Notes: generated from the letters alone by a model not told the origin. A stretch of 64,000 bases of DNA from Batkoa obscura (GCA_030770535.1 JASVEC010000003.1:1302001-1366000); one strand, 5' to 3'; shown: positions 1 through 12,386, counted from the stretch's first letter. Program-made: numbers and translations.

Positions 1-1684
1 ATTGAATTAGCTATCTCTTCAGCTTCATTTTGGAAAACGTTGTCCTTACAACCTATTCATGGCACTAAAGATTTAACTGCTTTAATTGTTTTTCCGCAAC
101 AATCTTTTACAACCAAACAAACTTCATCTTTTTTTGATCAATTGTTTCAAACTTATAAAGTAGTTATTGTATTATATTATTACAATTGTTGTTTATTAAT
201 TTACTTTGCCTTAGGAATGTCATTTGGGTAGTATTAATGCTTTAACAAATATTGATTCAACTAAAAGCTACTTTCCATTTCCTAACAAAGCAAAAGGTAA
301 CTAATGTCTACTAAAACAAATGATAAAATTAATTATTTTTAAGACTTTAAAGAATTAATAAGTTTACTTGCTCAATTTAACTCAAATTTAGGTAAGATAC
401 AATGTAATTAAATTAAAATAGTAATACTAATTTTTACTATAGCAGAACAAATTTGTAACTTACCATCAGCGGTAATTCCAAAAAAGATCATATTGTTTTA
501 TGTTACTCCCCTTAATTTAAGTTCAACAAACGCTCTATGGCTTGTCTCTAAATCATTTCGCCAGTTTGTTGCAAAAATGGAAGCTACGCTTCCAAAAACA
601 TCTCAGGTTCATTTTAAAGTAAGTCACCATTTAGTACGCTTAATAATCGTGTATTTATTCTCTGTTAGATTATTCCTTCAATTATTTTACAATATTATCA
701 TTCAAACCAAATCTCGCTAGATTATTATTTAAAACTTTCCTTTAATATTTACTCCCAGTTTCATAAAAATGAAAATGAGGTAAGTTATTGTAATACATAA
801 TATATTAACAATAATTAATAAATGAATAGCTTTTAATTAATAGCCAATCCTCTACTATTTATTGCCCGCCTTATTTTTTAAGTTCTCCACCACCAATACA
901 AATTAATTACAAAATGACGAACGAAGATGTAGCCTTGTTTGATAATGAAAATACGCTACATTTAACTTATTCATGGGGGGCCGATTATGATTGTATCATA
1001 GCTGTATGGATTGATCGTACTGCCCAATACTTAGACCACATCCTTTTACCAGTTGATAAAAAAGCTTTCAAAGATTATTCTTTTTTAGTGGATCAACTAT
1101 TTCAAGCTACAAAAAAATTTCAGGCAAAGTATTTCAAGCATAATGTACGTTTAGCTATTACCAAATTAGGGGTTATGGAAATAACTGAATTAGAAAGTTG
1201 GAAAAAATTAATTAAAAATATACCAGGTTCCTGTATTATGTGTGCAGGTCAATCTTCTGGATTGCAATTTTTTAGTGATGTAGATACCCACCATGGTTTT
1301 GAGAATATTAATATTGAAGCTTCTTCTTTAATTATTACAGAAACAAGGGTACCCTTAAGTAAAAATTTATATTCCAGTGCAGTAGGCATCTTGAGTTATG
1401 AAGGAATACCGGCAATTAATTTAGAAGTGTTTTTATTATATAATACGTTTCAAATTGCTTCACCACCATCACCTCTAATCCCTAGTTTTCGAACAGTGTT
1501 GGCACAATTGAATGACCTTAGAGTACTCGATAATTCATTAAGACCGCCATTTAGCGTTGGATTTCATCCCAATCTGGAGTGTTCTAACCCCATTTTATGT
1601 GATGTTTTATTGCCTTTGCCGTGGAGATGGGTGCTAAGTTCTTTTCTTCACATTGAATATGTAAAGAAAATGGATTTGGTTTAA
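1..1684 (+). CDS. MED13: Mediator complex subunit 13 (MED13/Srb9), C-terminal part, 5' truncated by window
   Basis: MED13 is the large subunit of the CDK8 kinase module, which docks on Mediator and represses Pol II recruitment in the nucleus. The window opens inside an exon reading ASFWKTLSLQPIHGTKD, which matches the conserved MED13 stretch (family pattern FW..L.L.P..G.KDV) at the start of the C-terminal domain. Further on it shows the family's SPPPIQI and HLTYSWGADYDCIIAVWID signatures and ends in the hydrophobic segment LLPLPWRWVLSSF. Exons as I read them: 1-159, 215-296, 344-391, 443-618, 669-779, 830-1684. Introns are 47-55 nt with GT..AG ends, and every junction keeps frame. The 5' part of the gene lies outside the window. 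The family call rests on remembered conservation, so it is strong but not computed. Confidence 0.85.
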
Positions 1685-1988
1685 GCAAGTATAATTTAAA
1701 TAGGACTAATAAGAGCAATAAGTTGTATCTAAATAAGAATAATTAAAAAGGGGAGTAATTAATTCAATGACTAAAAATGAAATAAGTTATAATTGAAAGA
1801 TGGTTGATTAATTAATAACATGAAAATTTAATAATATAGCTTAGTACTATTTATACTGTGGCATAAAAATAGAAGTGAGATAATGTAATGAAAATAAAGA
1901 AAATAATAATTTAATTATTTATTTACTTTTTTATTAATACTATATTTAATGTTTAATAAAACTACATATCTATTGTTAATTATACACT
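1685..1988. other. Intergenic, convergent
   Basis: AT-rich spacer between the MED13 stop and the stop of the SET-domain gene on the other strand. It presumably holds both 3' UTRs. I see no repeat or further coding sequence. Confidence 0.6.
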
Positions 1989-2627
1989 TCAATTCTGTTT
2001 TTCTTCTGTTAAATTCCTTTTTTTCCAAAAAGCTTTGCCATAATTAATCAATAACTCTCGGTTATTGCTAATATCACATAAAGCAAACACACCCATTGCC
2101 AACTCCATAGTATTCAAATCGAAAAATTCTCGAAACTCACAGTTTGGCTTAGCGGCTATGTTTCGATAATCGTTAATATATCTTGCTTCATTGCCTAAAA
2201 AGAATAAAACTATATTAATACATTATGCTATAGTTAAATGAAACCCTTTACCCATTTTATCTGCATCCACTGAATATACATTTAAAAATGACAATACATA
2301 ATCTGATTCCCTATCATACCCCTCTTCACCAGTAACCCATCCAACATATTTAATCAATAACTCACCTTTGATAAAATTCTTCCCACTAAATAAACCAAAA
2401 TAAGGATAAGCTGGATGCTGTTTGTCCATCAACGCTTTGATCTTTAATTTCTTTTGATTTTTTTTACTATCATAACTAAACACGAGTAAATCCCTAAATT
2501 GATACTTAGCTTCTTTGAAGCCTTGATAATGTTCCAGACTGAGTGATTGAATGGACTTTTTTACAGCTGTTGTAGCATATTGAGGTTGATCAATGTATTT
2601 TAGTTTAGTGTCAGGCCACGCTTTCAT
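1989..2627 (-). CDS. Small SET-domain protein (putative lysine methyltransferase)
   Basis: About 193 aa in two exons, 2627-2252 and 2194-1989. The intron (2195-2251, 57 nt, donor GTAAAG) brings together ..DADKMG and NEARYINDYR, recreating the SET core pattern GN.AR.IN.... Also visible are YFGLFSGKNFIKGELLIKY (start of the SET fold), PNCEFREF, and ELLINYGKAFWKK, the usual E(E)LL.DYG end. It would transfer methyl groups from S-adenosylmethionine to a lysine; the substrate cannot be told. No pre-SET, post-SET or reader domain is visible. The ATG at 2625-2627 is the only plausible start. The gene is divergent from ARG8, with a 236-bp intergenic promoter region between them. Confidence 0.7.
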
Positions 2628-2863
2628 GAGTTGTAAGTATGGGTAAGAGGAATGGAATAAAAGAGTTAAACCAATTAGAATTGAGCTCTTAAAGTGAGAT
2701 CTTTTTGATAAGGGATAAAAATTTTAATTGATAAAAGTGACTGATTCAACGTCATTAATGAATAAAAACCGTATTAAAAAATAAAGAAACATATATAAAA
2801 AGAGTTGAATGAAAGGAACATTTTAATTTTGATTTGTACTAAAAATAAAATAATACAATAATA

Positions 2864-4186
2864 ATGATATCAAAATTATCTAGAGTAAATTTCAATCATA
2901 AAACTTCAATAATTAAATCACTAACTTTCATTTAGCTCCCAAAACTATCTTCAACATTAAACGCAAAGAGATGCCTATCACATACAACTCCAGTTGCCAG
3001 CTTATTATCCATCTATAACCAACCTGAGATCACTTTTATCAAAGGCAAGGGTATGACCTTAACGGACAAAGATGGTAATAATTATTTAGATATGACAGCG
3101 GGTATAGCTGTAAACGCTTTAGGTCATGGCGATTCAAAAATAAGTCAAATACTTTATCAACAAAGTCAAGAATTGATTCATCTATCGAATTTATACAAAC
3201 ACCCTCACTCGATTGAATTAAGTAATAGACTAATTCAATACAGTAATAATGATTTTGATAAAGTATTTATATGTAACAGTGGTACCGAAGCCACCGAAGC
3301 AGCATTGAAATTTAGTCGAAAATATCAATATATCAAATGTGGTAATAAGAGTGAAAAGTTTAATTTTGTATCATTCAAAAATGCATTTCATGGTAGAAGT
3401 ATGGGTGCTTTAAGTGTCACTGGCAATCAAAAATACCAACTGGCTTTTGAACCTTTAGTACCCGGTGTGAAACAATTGGAGTTAAATTGTTCCTTAGAAA
3501 TATTAGAAAAAAGTTTGGGTAAAGGTAGTAATGTAGGTAGTGTAATTGTTGAACCGATTCAAGGGGAGGGGGGAATCCATGTAGCAAATTATGAATTTTT
3601 AAAAAATTTAAGGAAGGTGTGTGATAAAAATGATATCTTATTAATTTATGATGAAATTCAATGTGGTTTAGGTAGAAGTGGTAAATTATGGAGTTATCAA
3701 CATTATGAAAATGTAAAGCCAGATATTTTAAATTGTGCTAAACCTTTAGGGAATGGAATGCCTATTGGTGCAACCTTAGTCAATAGTAAAGTTGGAGATT
3801 GTATTCATGTAGGCGATCATGGTACCACCTTTGGTGGTAATCCGTTGGCATGTGCAGTGGCTAATCATGTAGTCAGTAGGATTAATGAAAAAGAATTTTT
3901 AAACAACGTTAATATGATGGGGGAATATTTAATGAGTGAGTTATGTTTATTACAAAATCAATATGCGTCTATTATTAAAGAGGTTAGAGGTAAAGGGTTA
4001 ATGATTGGGGTGGAGATTCATAAGGGATTTGATGCTAAACATATAGTACAGTTAGGTTTAGATTTAGGAATGTTGATTATTACGTGCGGAGAAAATACGG
4101 TTAGAATTGTTCCCCCTTTAATTATTAATCAAGAGTATTCAGACCAATTTTTGAAGATATTTAAACAAATTTTAAATAAACTATAA
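2864..4186 (+). CDS. ARG8: Acetylornithine aminotransferase, mitochondrial (ARG8 type)
   Basis: PLP-dependent class III aminotransferase converting N-acetylglutamate semialdehyde and glutamate to N-acetylornithine in mitochondrial arginine synthesis. 423 aa. Exon 1 (2864-2884) encodes only MISKLSR; after a 51-nt intron (2885-2935) exon 2 runs to 4186. The first 25 or so residues are Ser/Leu/Arg/Lys-rich without acids, a good mitochondrial presequence. Seen motifs: ITFIKGKGMTLTDKDGNNYL, NSGTEATEAALK, FHGRSMGALSVTGN, DEIQCGLGRSGKLW, and the cofactor lysine (about K276) in NCAKPLGNGMPIGA. The downstream FGGNPLACAVA block is also present. Length and motif order fit the yeast enzyme. The last six bases overlap the end of the opposite-strand SET methyltransferase gene. 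Ornithine aminotransferase is a close relative, but the presequence and the GNGMPIGATLV block favour ARG8. Confidence 0.9.
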
Positions 4187-6110
4187 GTCATTTAAATCAT
4201 TTAACTGGGATTCTATAGTTGTCATACTTGTATTAAGTAATATTATATACTTGTTGTAAATAGTTAATAATACAGGTATTAATAATTTATAGGAATTGTT
4301 AGTGACTAATAGTTGATTATTTAATAAACCCTAAAATTACTATTAGTATAAGAATAGTCATAGAAATAATAAACTTACAACACAGTTTGTGTAAAATTTT
4401 AAACTATTTTTTAATATATTTAAACCTTGATTTAAATAATCTAACTCATTTTTGTTATTAATTTTATCTTTTTCATCATAAAATACATTTTTCCATAAAT
4501 CAATCTCATCTTTTGTATACCATAAGCGTAATAAATTAATAGTTTTATAATCTAAAGTAAAATCATTATTTAATTGTAAATCACTAAGAAACATTAATTA
4601 ATACAAATAAACAATATTTTATCAAATAATTTACTTATCCAAATTAAACTCTTTAATAGTTTCTAATTTATTATTTAATATTTGATTACTACTATCCACT
4701 AACTTAATGTTCATAATCAAATTAAATATGTTACTGTCTATAGGCTCATTACTGGTGCTAATAAATGTGAATAGTTTGTTCTTTTCCACTTTCAACAACT
4801 CTAGAAACACGAAGGAATCCAATTGAATATAATCAAACGTATTTTTATCCAATATAAATCCATATTCCAACAACAGTATCAAATCATTGTGTCCCCCATA
4901 CTGTATAAAAATCTAAAAACAAATCAATTTTTATTCTTATTTATAACATAAAATTACTACTTGTTCCCCTTTTTTTATACTTTCCATTGTATAGAATTTA
5001 CAATGACCTTGCTTCAAAACACTATTTCTCTTAAACTCTGTACGGAACTTAACAACATTTTAATTAAAGGATTGAAATAATAGCTAGTAGAATACTTACC
5101 TTGGCATCTGTTTTATGATTTAATAAATCCATAAAGGGAATGATAGCTAAAGGAGAGTAATTGGCCAGTTGTGAGTTCTTATCAAAATCATTAAAGTAGA
5201 TGCAACGAGTATTCACTATTTTAGGGTTAATAGGGCGTCGTTAATGTTATCTTATATTATTACCTATTAAATAAAACCATAAAAAATTATTTATATTTAA
5301 TAGAAATTCATTAATTTTTATGGTGTTATTGTTGATGGACTTAATAATTATAGTGTCGTTAATTTTTTTAATTAAATCTGGGTAGTGCTTTAATGTTGGA
5401 TTAAATTTAACTGACATTTATATTATCAAAAACTTACTGTGATCATTTGTATTATTTTATCAAAGTCCTCATTAATTTTTAATATTCTATTTTTTATAAA
5501 TACTATATCAAAAAATGAATCTATTAATACTATACTAGTGAATAACCTTACTTTGATATTCTATTGAAAATGTTTTAAACAGTTCTGAAGTTAAAAACTG
5601 AGCGTTATAAATAGTTTCCAATATTGGAAACTCTTGTGGTAAGCTCATCAAATAATCGTAATAAAATGAATTTTCCTTTAAACTGTGTTGCATTATTAAA
5701 TAAAACACAAGCCATGCTTGAGAGTCTAAAGACCTGATTTTATCTTTTTTTAAATCATCACAAAGACTAAAAGTGTTACATATGAATTGCAATACAGTGA
5801 ACAAAAGTTACTTATGATTTTTTATGATATTTTCAAAACTGATAATTATGTTTCCAGGTATATTTAAATACAATTCCCCAATCTTTAACATTTTAATTAT
5901 ATTTTCTTTTTATTTTAATATTAAATTACTTTGAAATCTTTATTCGCAATAAGTCCATAACCACTATCTAGATATCAAATAAATAGCTATTCTACTAAAA
6001 CATGGATTTCAGTTATTACCTTCAAACTTTTTAATCACAACTCCATACTTTTCATATTCCACTTGATTTTGCTTCAACCATTCTAAATATTTACTAAACT
6101 TATCTAACAT
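4181..6110 (-). CDS. SET-domain methyltransferase of the SETD3/SETD4/RuBisCO-LSMT class
   Basis: 479 aa in 11 exons: 6110-6020, 5967-5930, 5882-5812, 5766-5552, 5502-5438, 5387-5264, 5215-5100, 5047-4961, 4912-4635, 4583-4379, 4330-4181. All ten introns are 45-56 nt and every junction keeps frame. Domain reading: a short N-terminus (LEWLKQNQVEYEKYGVVIKK) and DSGYGLIANKDFK begin the SET fold. IGELYLNIPGNIIIS follows, then the family's insert helices (DSQAWLVFYLIMQHSLKENS). SET resumes with PLAIIPFMDLLNHK (the D.LNH motif) and GEQIFIQYGGHNDLILLLEY (YG plus cofactor-binding residues). After it comes a helical C-terminal part like the Rubis-substrate-binding domain. These enzymes methylate specific lysines or histidines on non-histone proteins such as actin, ribosomal proteins or EF1A; which one here is unknown. 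The TAG stop (4181-4183) lies inside the ARG8 reading frame. Confidence 0.8.
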
Positions 6111-6304
6111 TTCAAAAGCACTATAAAAACCTTCCAATAAAACTCGAGCTTTAAATTAACAATGAAAATGAAATCATCTACTAGTAAAATAACGCCACTG
6201 GAATAATATTACAAATAAAACAAATTTAGCTTTCTTTTATCTTTTATCTTTTATCTTTCATTAACTTAGACTATTCAATTATTATTACAAACACTTAATC
6301 AAAA

Positions 6305-7108
6305 ATGTGGATCTTTGGCTATGGCAGTTTAATTTGGAAAGTGGATTTCCCATATGAAGAAAAGCGAGTAGGTTATATAAAAGGATATGTAAGACGATTT
6401 TGGCAATCAAGTAATGATCATCGAGGTACTCCTGAAGCACCTGGTAGAGTAGTTACTTTATTAACTCATGATCATTGGTCATCTCTTGGTGATGAGGTAA
6501 GTTGAAACATTACTGGAATACAATACAAAATTTTGAAACTTTTTATAATAAAAGCATGGTACCGATGAAGAAGCCAAAACTTTTGGTGTAGCTTATAAAA
6601 TACCTGATGATAAAATTGAAGAGGTGAAACAACATTTAGATTTTAGGGAAAAGGTAAGTGGAAGCTTATTATACAAAAAAAATCGATAATAATTTATAGA
6701 ATGGTTATACTTTACATAAAGTCGATGTTTATGAACCTGGATTAGAAGAACCTATAATTAAGCAAGCAAGTTGGATTGAGAATTATTCTATTATGGTATT
6801 AATTATTTTATTAGGTAGATATCTATATAGGTACTCCAGATAATGAAGCATTTATGGGTATGATACCTATTGATGAATTAGCTTCTCATATTTATAAATC
6901 AAAAGGCAAATAGTTTTATTAAGTTAACTTTATTATATTTATAATGATAAAAAATTTAGGTCCAAGTGGAAGTAATATTGAATACTTATTAAACCTATGT
7001 GAAGCAAGTAGAATTACTTTTCCTGCAGTACCTTTGGATCCTCATCTAGTAGCGTTAGAAGAAAGAGTTTTAAAATTAATTAAGGAGAATGAGAAGCAGA
7101 TTAAATAA
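6305..7108 (+). CDS. ChaC-like glutathione-specific gamma-glutamylcyclotransferase
   Basis: 198 aa; exons 6305-6496, 6555-6653, 6700-6769, 6819-6905, 6960-7108. The enzyme cleaves glutathione to 5-oxoproline and Cys-Gly in the cytosol. It opens with [17 protein letters not shown], the substrate-binding loop of the ChaC fold. It continues [20 protein letters not shown], then HLDFREKNGY, where the Glu is the likely catalytic acid. [15 protein letters not shown] and [13 protein letters not shown] complete the signature. The 4th intron (6906-6959) is of the rare GC-AG type: only splicing G|GCAAAT..TTTAG|GT gives the conserved SKGPSGSN. The donor of intron 3 (GTTGGA, 6770) is also weak, so that border is less certain. 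Yeast Gcg1 is the likely counterpart. Confidence 0.85.
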
Positions 7109-7699
7109 TCTAATTAAATTGGATTTTGTTATTAGAATAAATATTAGTTATTGGACATTATAAAATTTGAGATTTGATATGTTAGATTCGGTAAAATAGG
7201 CATTATAGTATAAATTATTATATAATAATATCTAAATTAATCCTTGACTACCAATGCGTTATTACTCTCAGCTTTAGTAACAATGTCAATTTTTATTAGA
7301 AGCATTACTATTCTATTAGACATTATTTACTCTTTAAATTATAATAATAACATAATTGTTAAAATTATAAGCAATCCAAATAGTATAAATAAGTTACAGG
7401 GTTATTGTTAAATAAATCGATTTTTTAATTCTAATTTTTATATGTTCATGATCAAACAGAGTTGAGTAGATCAAAGATTGATATTGGAATCACCCTATAT
7501 AAATTAGAATATTAAATAAACTATTTAAAAAAAAATTAAACTAAGCTTCAATTTTCAATTGAAATGTCATTAAATTCTTTAGTTGATTTGCTAAATTAAG
7601 AAAAGCATTTTATTAGATTTCAAAGTCTATAACTTTTCCTTTTTTTCCTTTTTTTCATTTTTTTATATTAAATTTGACTTATTTTACTAAACACAATAA
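7109..7699. other. Intergenic: ChaC 3' flank and TOP3 promoter
   Basis: AT-rich, with pyrimidine-rich tracts (for example 7638-7665) shortly before the TOP3 start. No coding frame or repeat recognised. Confidence 0.55.
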
Positions 7700-10600
7700 A
7701 TGAAAATATTATGTATAGCGGAAAAACCGAGCCAAGCTAAAGAAATAGCAAATAAATTAGCCGATGGTGAAGTTAATTCAGTAATTTAATAAAAATAATA
7801 TTAACTCTTATTATTCAATTACTAATTTATTTACAAACAACATAGCAATCTTCTGGTGTCGATTATATTTACAATTATACTTTCAAATTCGCATATGAAA
7901 ATCAAATGTGTGATTTTACAATGACATCAATGATAGGTCATTTAATGGAACTTGAATTTGAAGAAAATTATCGAAATTGGCATTCTTGTCATCCAAAGGA
8001 ATTATTTCATTTACCAGTTTATAAAAGAATTGCTAAGGATAAAGAAAAAGTAGCAGAGAATATTAAGAAATTAGCTAGATATAGTAGATTGTTAATTATT
8101 TGGACGGATTGTGATAGAGAAGGTGAGAATATTGGTATGGAAGGTGTTAATATTGCTAGATCAGTGAATCCAGCGATAATTGTTAAAAGAGCAAAGTTTT
8201 CGGTTATGTTAGCGAGGTAATGAGTTTCTATTTAAAGCTGGTGTTACTTATTAACGATATATAGGGAATTAAAATATGCTTGTCAAACACCAGTTAGTAT
8301 TGATCAAGCTTTAGTGGATGCTGTGGATACTCGATCCGAAATTGATTTAAGAATTGGAGCAGCATTAACTCGATTCCAAACTATGCTGTTACAAAAAAAG
8401 TTTCCTGATTTAGCTAATCAAGTAATAAGTTATGGTAAGAATTTTTATTAATATTTTATAGTATAAATCATTGAATATCTAGGCTCTTGTCAGTTCCCAA
8501 CCCTAGGCTTTGTGGTTGAAAGATATTTGAAGATTAAAAATTTCGTACCTGAAGATTTTTATAAAATTGATGTAAAATGTAAAAAAGGAGATATTGAAGT
8601 GGATTTCTTATGGAAAAGAAATTATTTATTTGATGAATTAATGTGTGCCATCCTTTTTGATAAATGCTTTAAAAACCCGCTTTGTAAGATTATCAATATC
8701 ACTTCGTCACCAACGAGTAAATGGTAATTATAATATTTCAAATTAAAACATCAAACTAATTTTTATTTAATAGGAGACCACTACCCCTTACTACTGTGGA
8801 ATTACAAAAAATGGGATCAAAATATTTGAAATTGTCTTCTGATAAAGTTATGGAAGTAAATATTTTAATAATTGTTTTTATTTAGAAACTTAATAGATTA
8901 AAGATAGCAAATAACTTATATAACAAAGGATTTATATCTTATCCAAGAACTGAAACTGATCAATTTGATAAAAAAATGGATTTAAAAAGTTTAATTGAAA
9001 AACAAAAACATGATACTACTTATTTTAATTATTGTACGAAGTAAATTTTAAATTATTATAAAAATAGATATATATATTAAATTTATAATTTATTTATTAA
9101 TATTAGATTATTAAATAATAATAAATTTTTATGGCCCAGGCAGGGAAAAACAAATGATATGTCTCATCCCCCGATCCATCCTACTGCAGCTTCACCTGGT
9201 TTACAAGGGGATGAAAAAAGAGTGTATGATTTTATAGCAAGAAGATTTTTGGCTGCTTGTTCAGAAGATGCTAAGGGTCAACAAACAACTATTGAAGCAA
9301 CAATAGCTGAAGAAGAGTTTTATGTTAAAGGTAAATAAGTATAGTAATAGGTAGTAATTAAGTAATGACTTTAATAAAATAGGTTTAATGGTTCATGAAT
9401 ATAATTATTTAGAGATTTATATATATGAAAAATGGAATGATAAATTAATACCTAGTTTTGAATTAAATGAAGAATTTATACCTTCTTATTTACAAATGAA
9501 TGAAGGTAAAACAACTCCGCCAAAATTAATATCCGAACCAGAATTAATTACTATAATGAGTAAAAATGGAATTGGTAAGTTTATTATGTTAAGTTATAAA
9601 CTATTATTTATTTTATTTTTAAGGCACGGATGCTACTATTCATGAACATATTAAAAAAATATTAGGAAGAAAATATGTTTATAAAACTGGTAATGAAAAT
9701 TTATTTCATCCTCATGAACTTGGAATTGGTTTAGTTGAGGCTTATGATAAAATTGGACTAGAAAAATCATTGTCTAGGCCGTTTTTAAGAAGAGAAGTAA
9801 ATTTATTAATATTTTAATAATAATAACAATAATAACAATAATAATAAAATTATTATCACTAGTTAGAAAATAGTCTAAAAGCAATTTGTGATGGTAATCA
9901 AATAAAAGAAGATGTATTAAGGAATACAATTGCTATGTATTTAGAAGTATTTAATATAACCAATAATAATGCTAGTGTTTTACTTGAGGTAAATAATATT
10001 TTATATTCCGTTTGAGGGATTTATATTAATTTTTATTTTATAGACAATGATCAACCATTTAAATATTACAACTAATGACGCCAGTATTGATTTTACTACT
10101 TTAGGTTGTGTAAGTTATTTTTTACTTTTTATTATTATTTGTTTTTAATTTTATTTTAGTTTCCATCTTCTGAAGTTGTATTACAATGTGAACGTTGCAA
10201 TCAAGCAATGAATTTAAAACAAATGGCAGATGGTAAATTTTTGTTAGGTAATAATAATATTAATAAGTTTTAATTTATTAATAATATAATTATTAGGTTG
10301 TAAAGGATATCCAGCATGTCGAAACAGTATGTGGTTTAATAAAGAAAAATTCAAAAAAGTAGAAATTATGAATGAAAATTGTCAAAATTGTTTAAGAAAT
10401 CGAGTTAAGTCAATTAAGAAATTAAAGCTTCATTTTGTGGATTCCATTGTTAATTCAATTGGGCTTGGAAATGTAATTATTTTCAATTTATTTAATTTAT
10501 TTAATTTATTAATTATTTATTAGGTTTATATTGGTTGTGTATGCTGTGATGATAGCTTGTATAATTTATTAGATTTAAAATTCAGTGTTTCTGGGGCAAT

Positions 10601-11532
10601 TAATAATAATTCAACTCCTAATAATAATGTTAACAATTATCAGAATAATAATCAAAATACGCGATCAACTTTTAATTCAAATAATAACATAAGTAATAAC
10701 CAACCTATAAATAATAATCCAAGATCTAGCTATAACCCAACTAATAATTTTGTAAATAATAATAATAATAATAATAATAGAGCCACGATCAATAACAATA
10801 GTACAATAAATAATAGCAATACTACATTTAATAATTCAAACATAGAGCAATATCGACAAGCTTTAATTAATACAAGTTCAGTTGATCCACCACCTAGATG
10901 TCATTGTAGGCTATTAACCGATCTTAAAGAAGTTATTCGTGAAGGACCCAATTTTGGGAAAAAGTATTATAAATGTGTAGGTACAGCAGGATGTGGTTTC
11001 TTTCAATGGGCTGATTTAGCAGATAGAAATGATATGAATAATACATATAATAGTAATTCAAATATGAATGGCATATATGATATGAATACAAATACAAATA
11101 CAAATACAAATACAAATACAAATAATCCAGTATGCTGGAAGTGTAATCAGGTAACTTGATAATATGTGTTGAATTTACTTTTAGTTATACTAATTTTACT
11201 AGGCTGGTCATTATTCTAATCAATGTACAATGCAAACAAATAATAATTATAATAACAATACTAATACTAATGGTAATGCTAATAATAATATTACTTGTTA
11301 TCGTTGTAATCAGGTAATTTTAATATATTTACTAATATACTTTTTATTTATACATTGTGTTTAGCCTGGTCATTACGCAACTAGCTGTCCAGGAACTTCA
11401 AATAATACACAAGCTACTTCTTCAAGAGGTAGGGGCTCCAATAGAGCTAGAGGTACAACTAAAGCTAGAGGTATAACTAGAGCTAAAAGAACTACTAGAG
11501 CTAGAAGTGGTCGTGGTAGAGGAGGGAATTAA
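7700..11532 (+). CDS. TOP3: DNA topoisomerase III (TOP3-alpha type) with GRF and CCHC zinc fingers
   Basis: About 1007 aa in 16 exons: 7700-7771, 7846-8216, 8265-8434, 8483-8723, 8774-8855, 8904-9040, 9107-9330, 9383-9574, 9624-9796, 9863-9988, 10044-10109, 10160-10247, 10297-10472, 10524-11150, 11203-11313, 11365-11532. Type IA topoisomerase that, with RecQ helicase and Rmi1, dissolves recombination intermediates. Toprim: MKILCIAEKPSQAKEIANKL and TDCDREGENIG (about residue 112). Then GSCQFPTLGFVVER, the active-site tyrosine in GFISYPRTETD (about Y325), HPPIHPT and MSKNGIGTDATIHEHI. After the core come a four-cysteine block (CERC..GCKGYPACR), an Asn-rich linker, a GRF zinc finger (PRCHCRLL..GPNFGKKYYKC..CGFFQWAD, about 828-870), two zinc knuckles (CWKCNQAGHYSNQC, CYRCNQPGHYATSC) and an Arg/Gly tail. 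The 48-nt version of intron 5 (8856-8903) fits family spacing better than a 30-nt alternative. Confidence 0.93.
10590..10860 (+). repeat. Asn-codon (AAT/AAC) low-complexity tract in TOP3
   Basis: Dense AAT/AAC triplets encode an Asn-rich linker between the topoisomerase core and the GRF finger. A second short tandem tract of (AATACA)n-type repeats at 11087-11124 encodes Asn-Thr repeats. Both keep the reading frame. Confidence 0.8.
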
Positions 11533-11577
11533 TTTATTAAAATTAGAAAAAAGTATAATAAACCTAAACTTTTAAAA

Positions 11578-12386
11578 TTATGTTTTATTTAATTGATTGA
11601 CTTCAACAACATTTTTATCTTCCATATTATTATTATCATTATCATTTAGTTTATTTTCTTCATCAACTTCACTTTTATTTTCTTTTAATTTATCTCCATA
11701 TTTTTCTCTTGCTCTCTTTGCTTGTTTTTTCTTCTGTTTATTGACTTTATTTTTTTTAATATTCCTCTTTGATAACTCTTTATTATATAAAATATCCAAT
11801 TGCTCCCTCAACATCTTTCTTGCTATTTTTCGATTCTCACTTTGGGATCTTGTTTTTTGGCACTGTATTATATTTAAAGTATTAAATTCAATATAAATGT
11901 ATACAAAATTTTGGCTCACCTGTACCACAATACCTGTAGGTAAATGCTTCAACTCCACTCTACTATTCGTTTTATTAATTGCTTGGCCACCATTGCCACT
12001 ACCTTTAATAAACTTTTCGATAATCTCCGTTTCATCTAGTATAATCTTGATCTTTTCAATTTTAGGCTTCGACGATTTAACTACCGATGTTTAAAAAATA
12101 GTATTATTTTTATTTCTCAATGGTTTAATTATTTGGAATTACCTTTTGATTCATTTACTTCTTGAATTACTACTGTTTCTTCGGTAATAATCTTTGTGGA
12201 TAATTTTCTACCTTGATTAGAATTAAATGGTAGTTTTGTGTGCCTAGTAACTCGATAATTTAGTTGATTCCTAGATAATAAGGAGCTAAATCCCATCATT
12301 ATATTTTTTTTGATTAGTAAATTGAATAACATAACTTTAGATACAATATTGAAGTTGTAAAATGGAATTAATTTTAAAAGTTTCAC
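11578..12386 (-). CDS. Mitochondrial GGQ release-factor-like rescue protein (MTRFR/RSO55 type)
   Basis: 229 aa; exons 12386-12143, 12080-11920, 11862-11578. The domain is a stand-alone RF-1 catalytic domain without codon-recognition domains. The catalytic loop reads GSGNGGQAINKT (GGQ at about 112-114), followed by LKHLPTGIVVQ and CQKTRSQSENRKIARKML, closely like human MTRFR (C12orf65) and yeast Rso55. These proteins free stalled peptidyl-tRNA from mitochondrial ribosomes. A basic, hydrophobic N-terminus of about 70 residues is consistent with mitochondrial import. The C-terminus is Lys-rich, then Asn/Asp/Glu-rich. Splicing 11863-11919 joins VVQ to CQKTRS exactly as in the family. Tail to tail with TOP3, 45 bp apart. 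ICT1 is a related alternative, but the LKHLP.GIVV pattern favours MTRFR. Confidence 0.85.

Noticed and set aside
5521-5551. A 31-nt intron in the SETD-type gene
   Set aside because: An in-frame 49-nt version ending at 5503 fits the intron size seen everywhere else.
8856-8885. A 30-nt intron in TOP3
   Set aside because: A 48-nt alternative (8856-8903) keeps frame, matches the usual intron size and removes six residues that family members lack.
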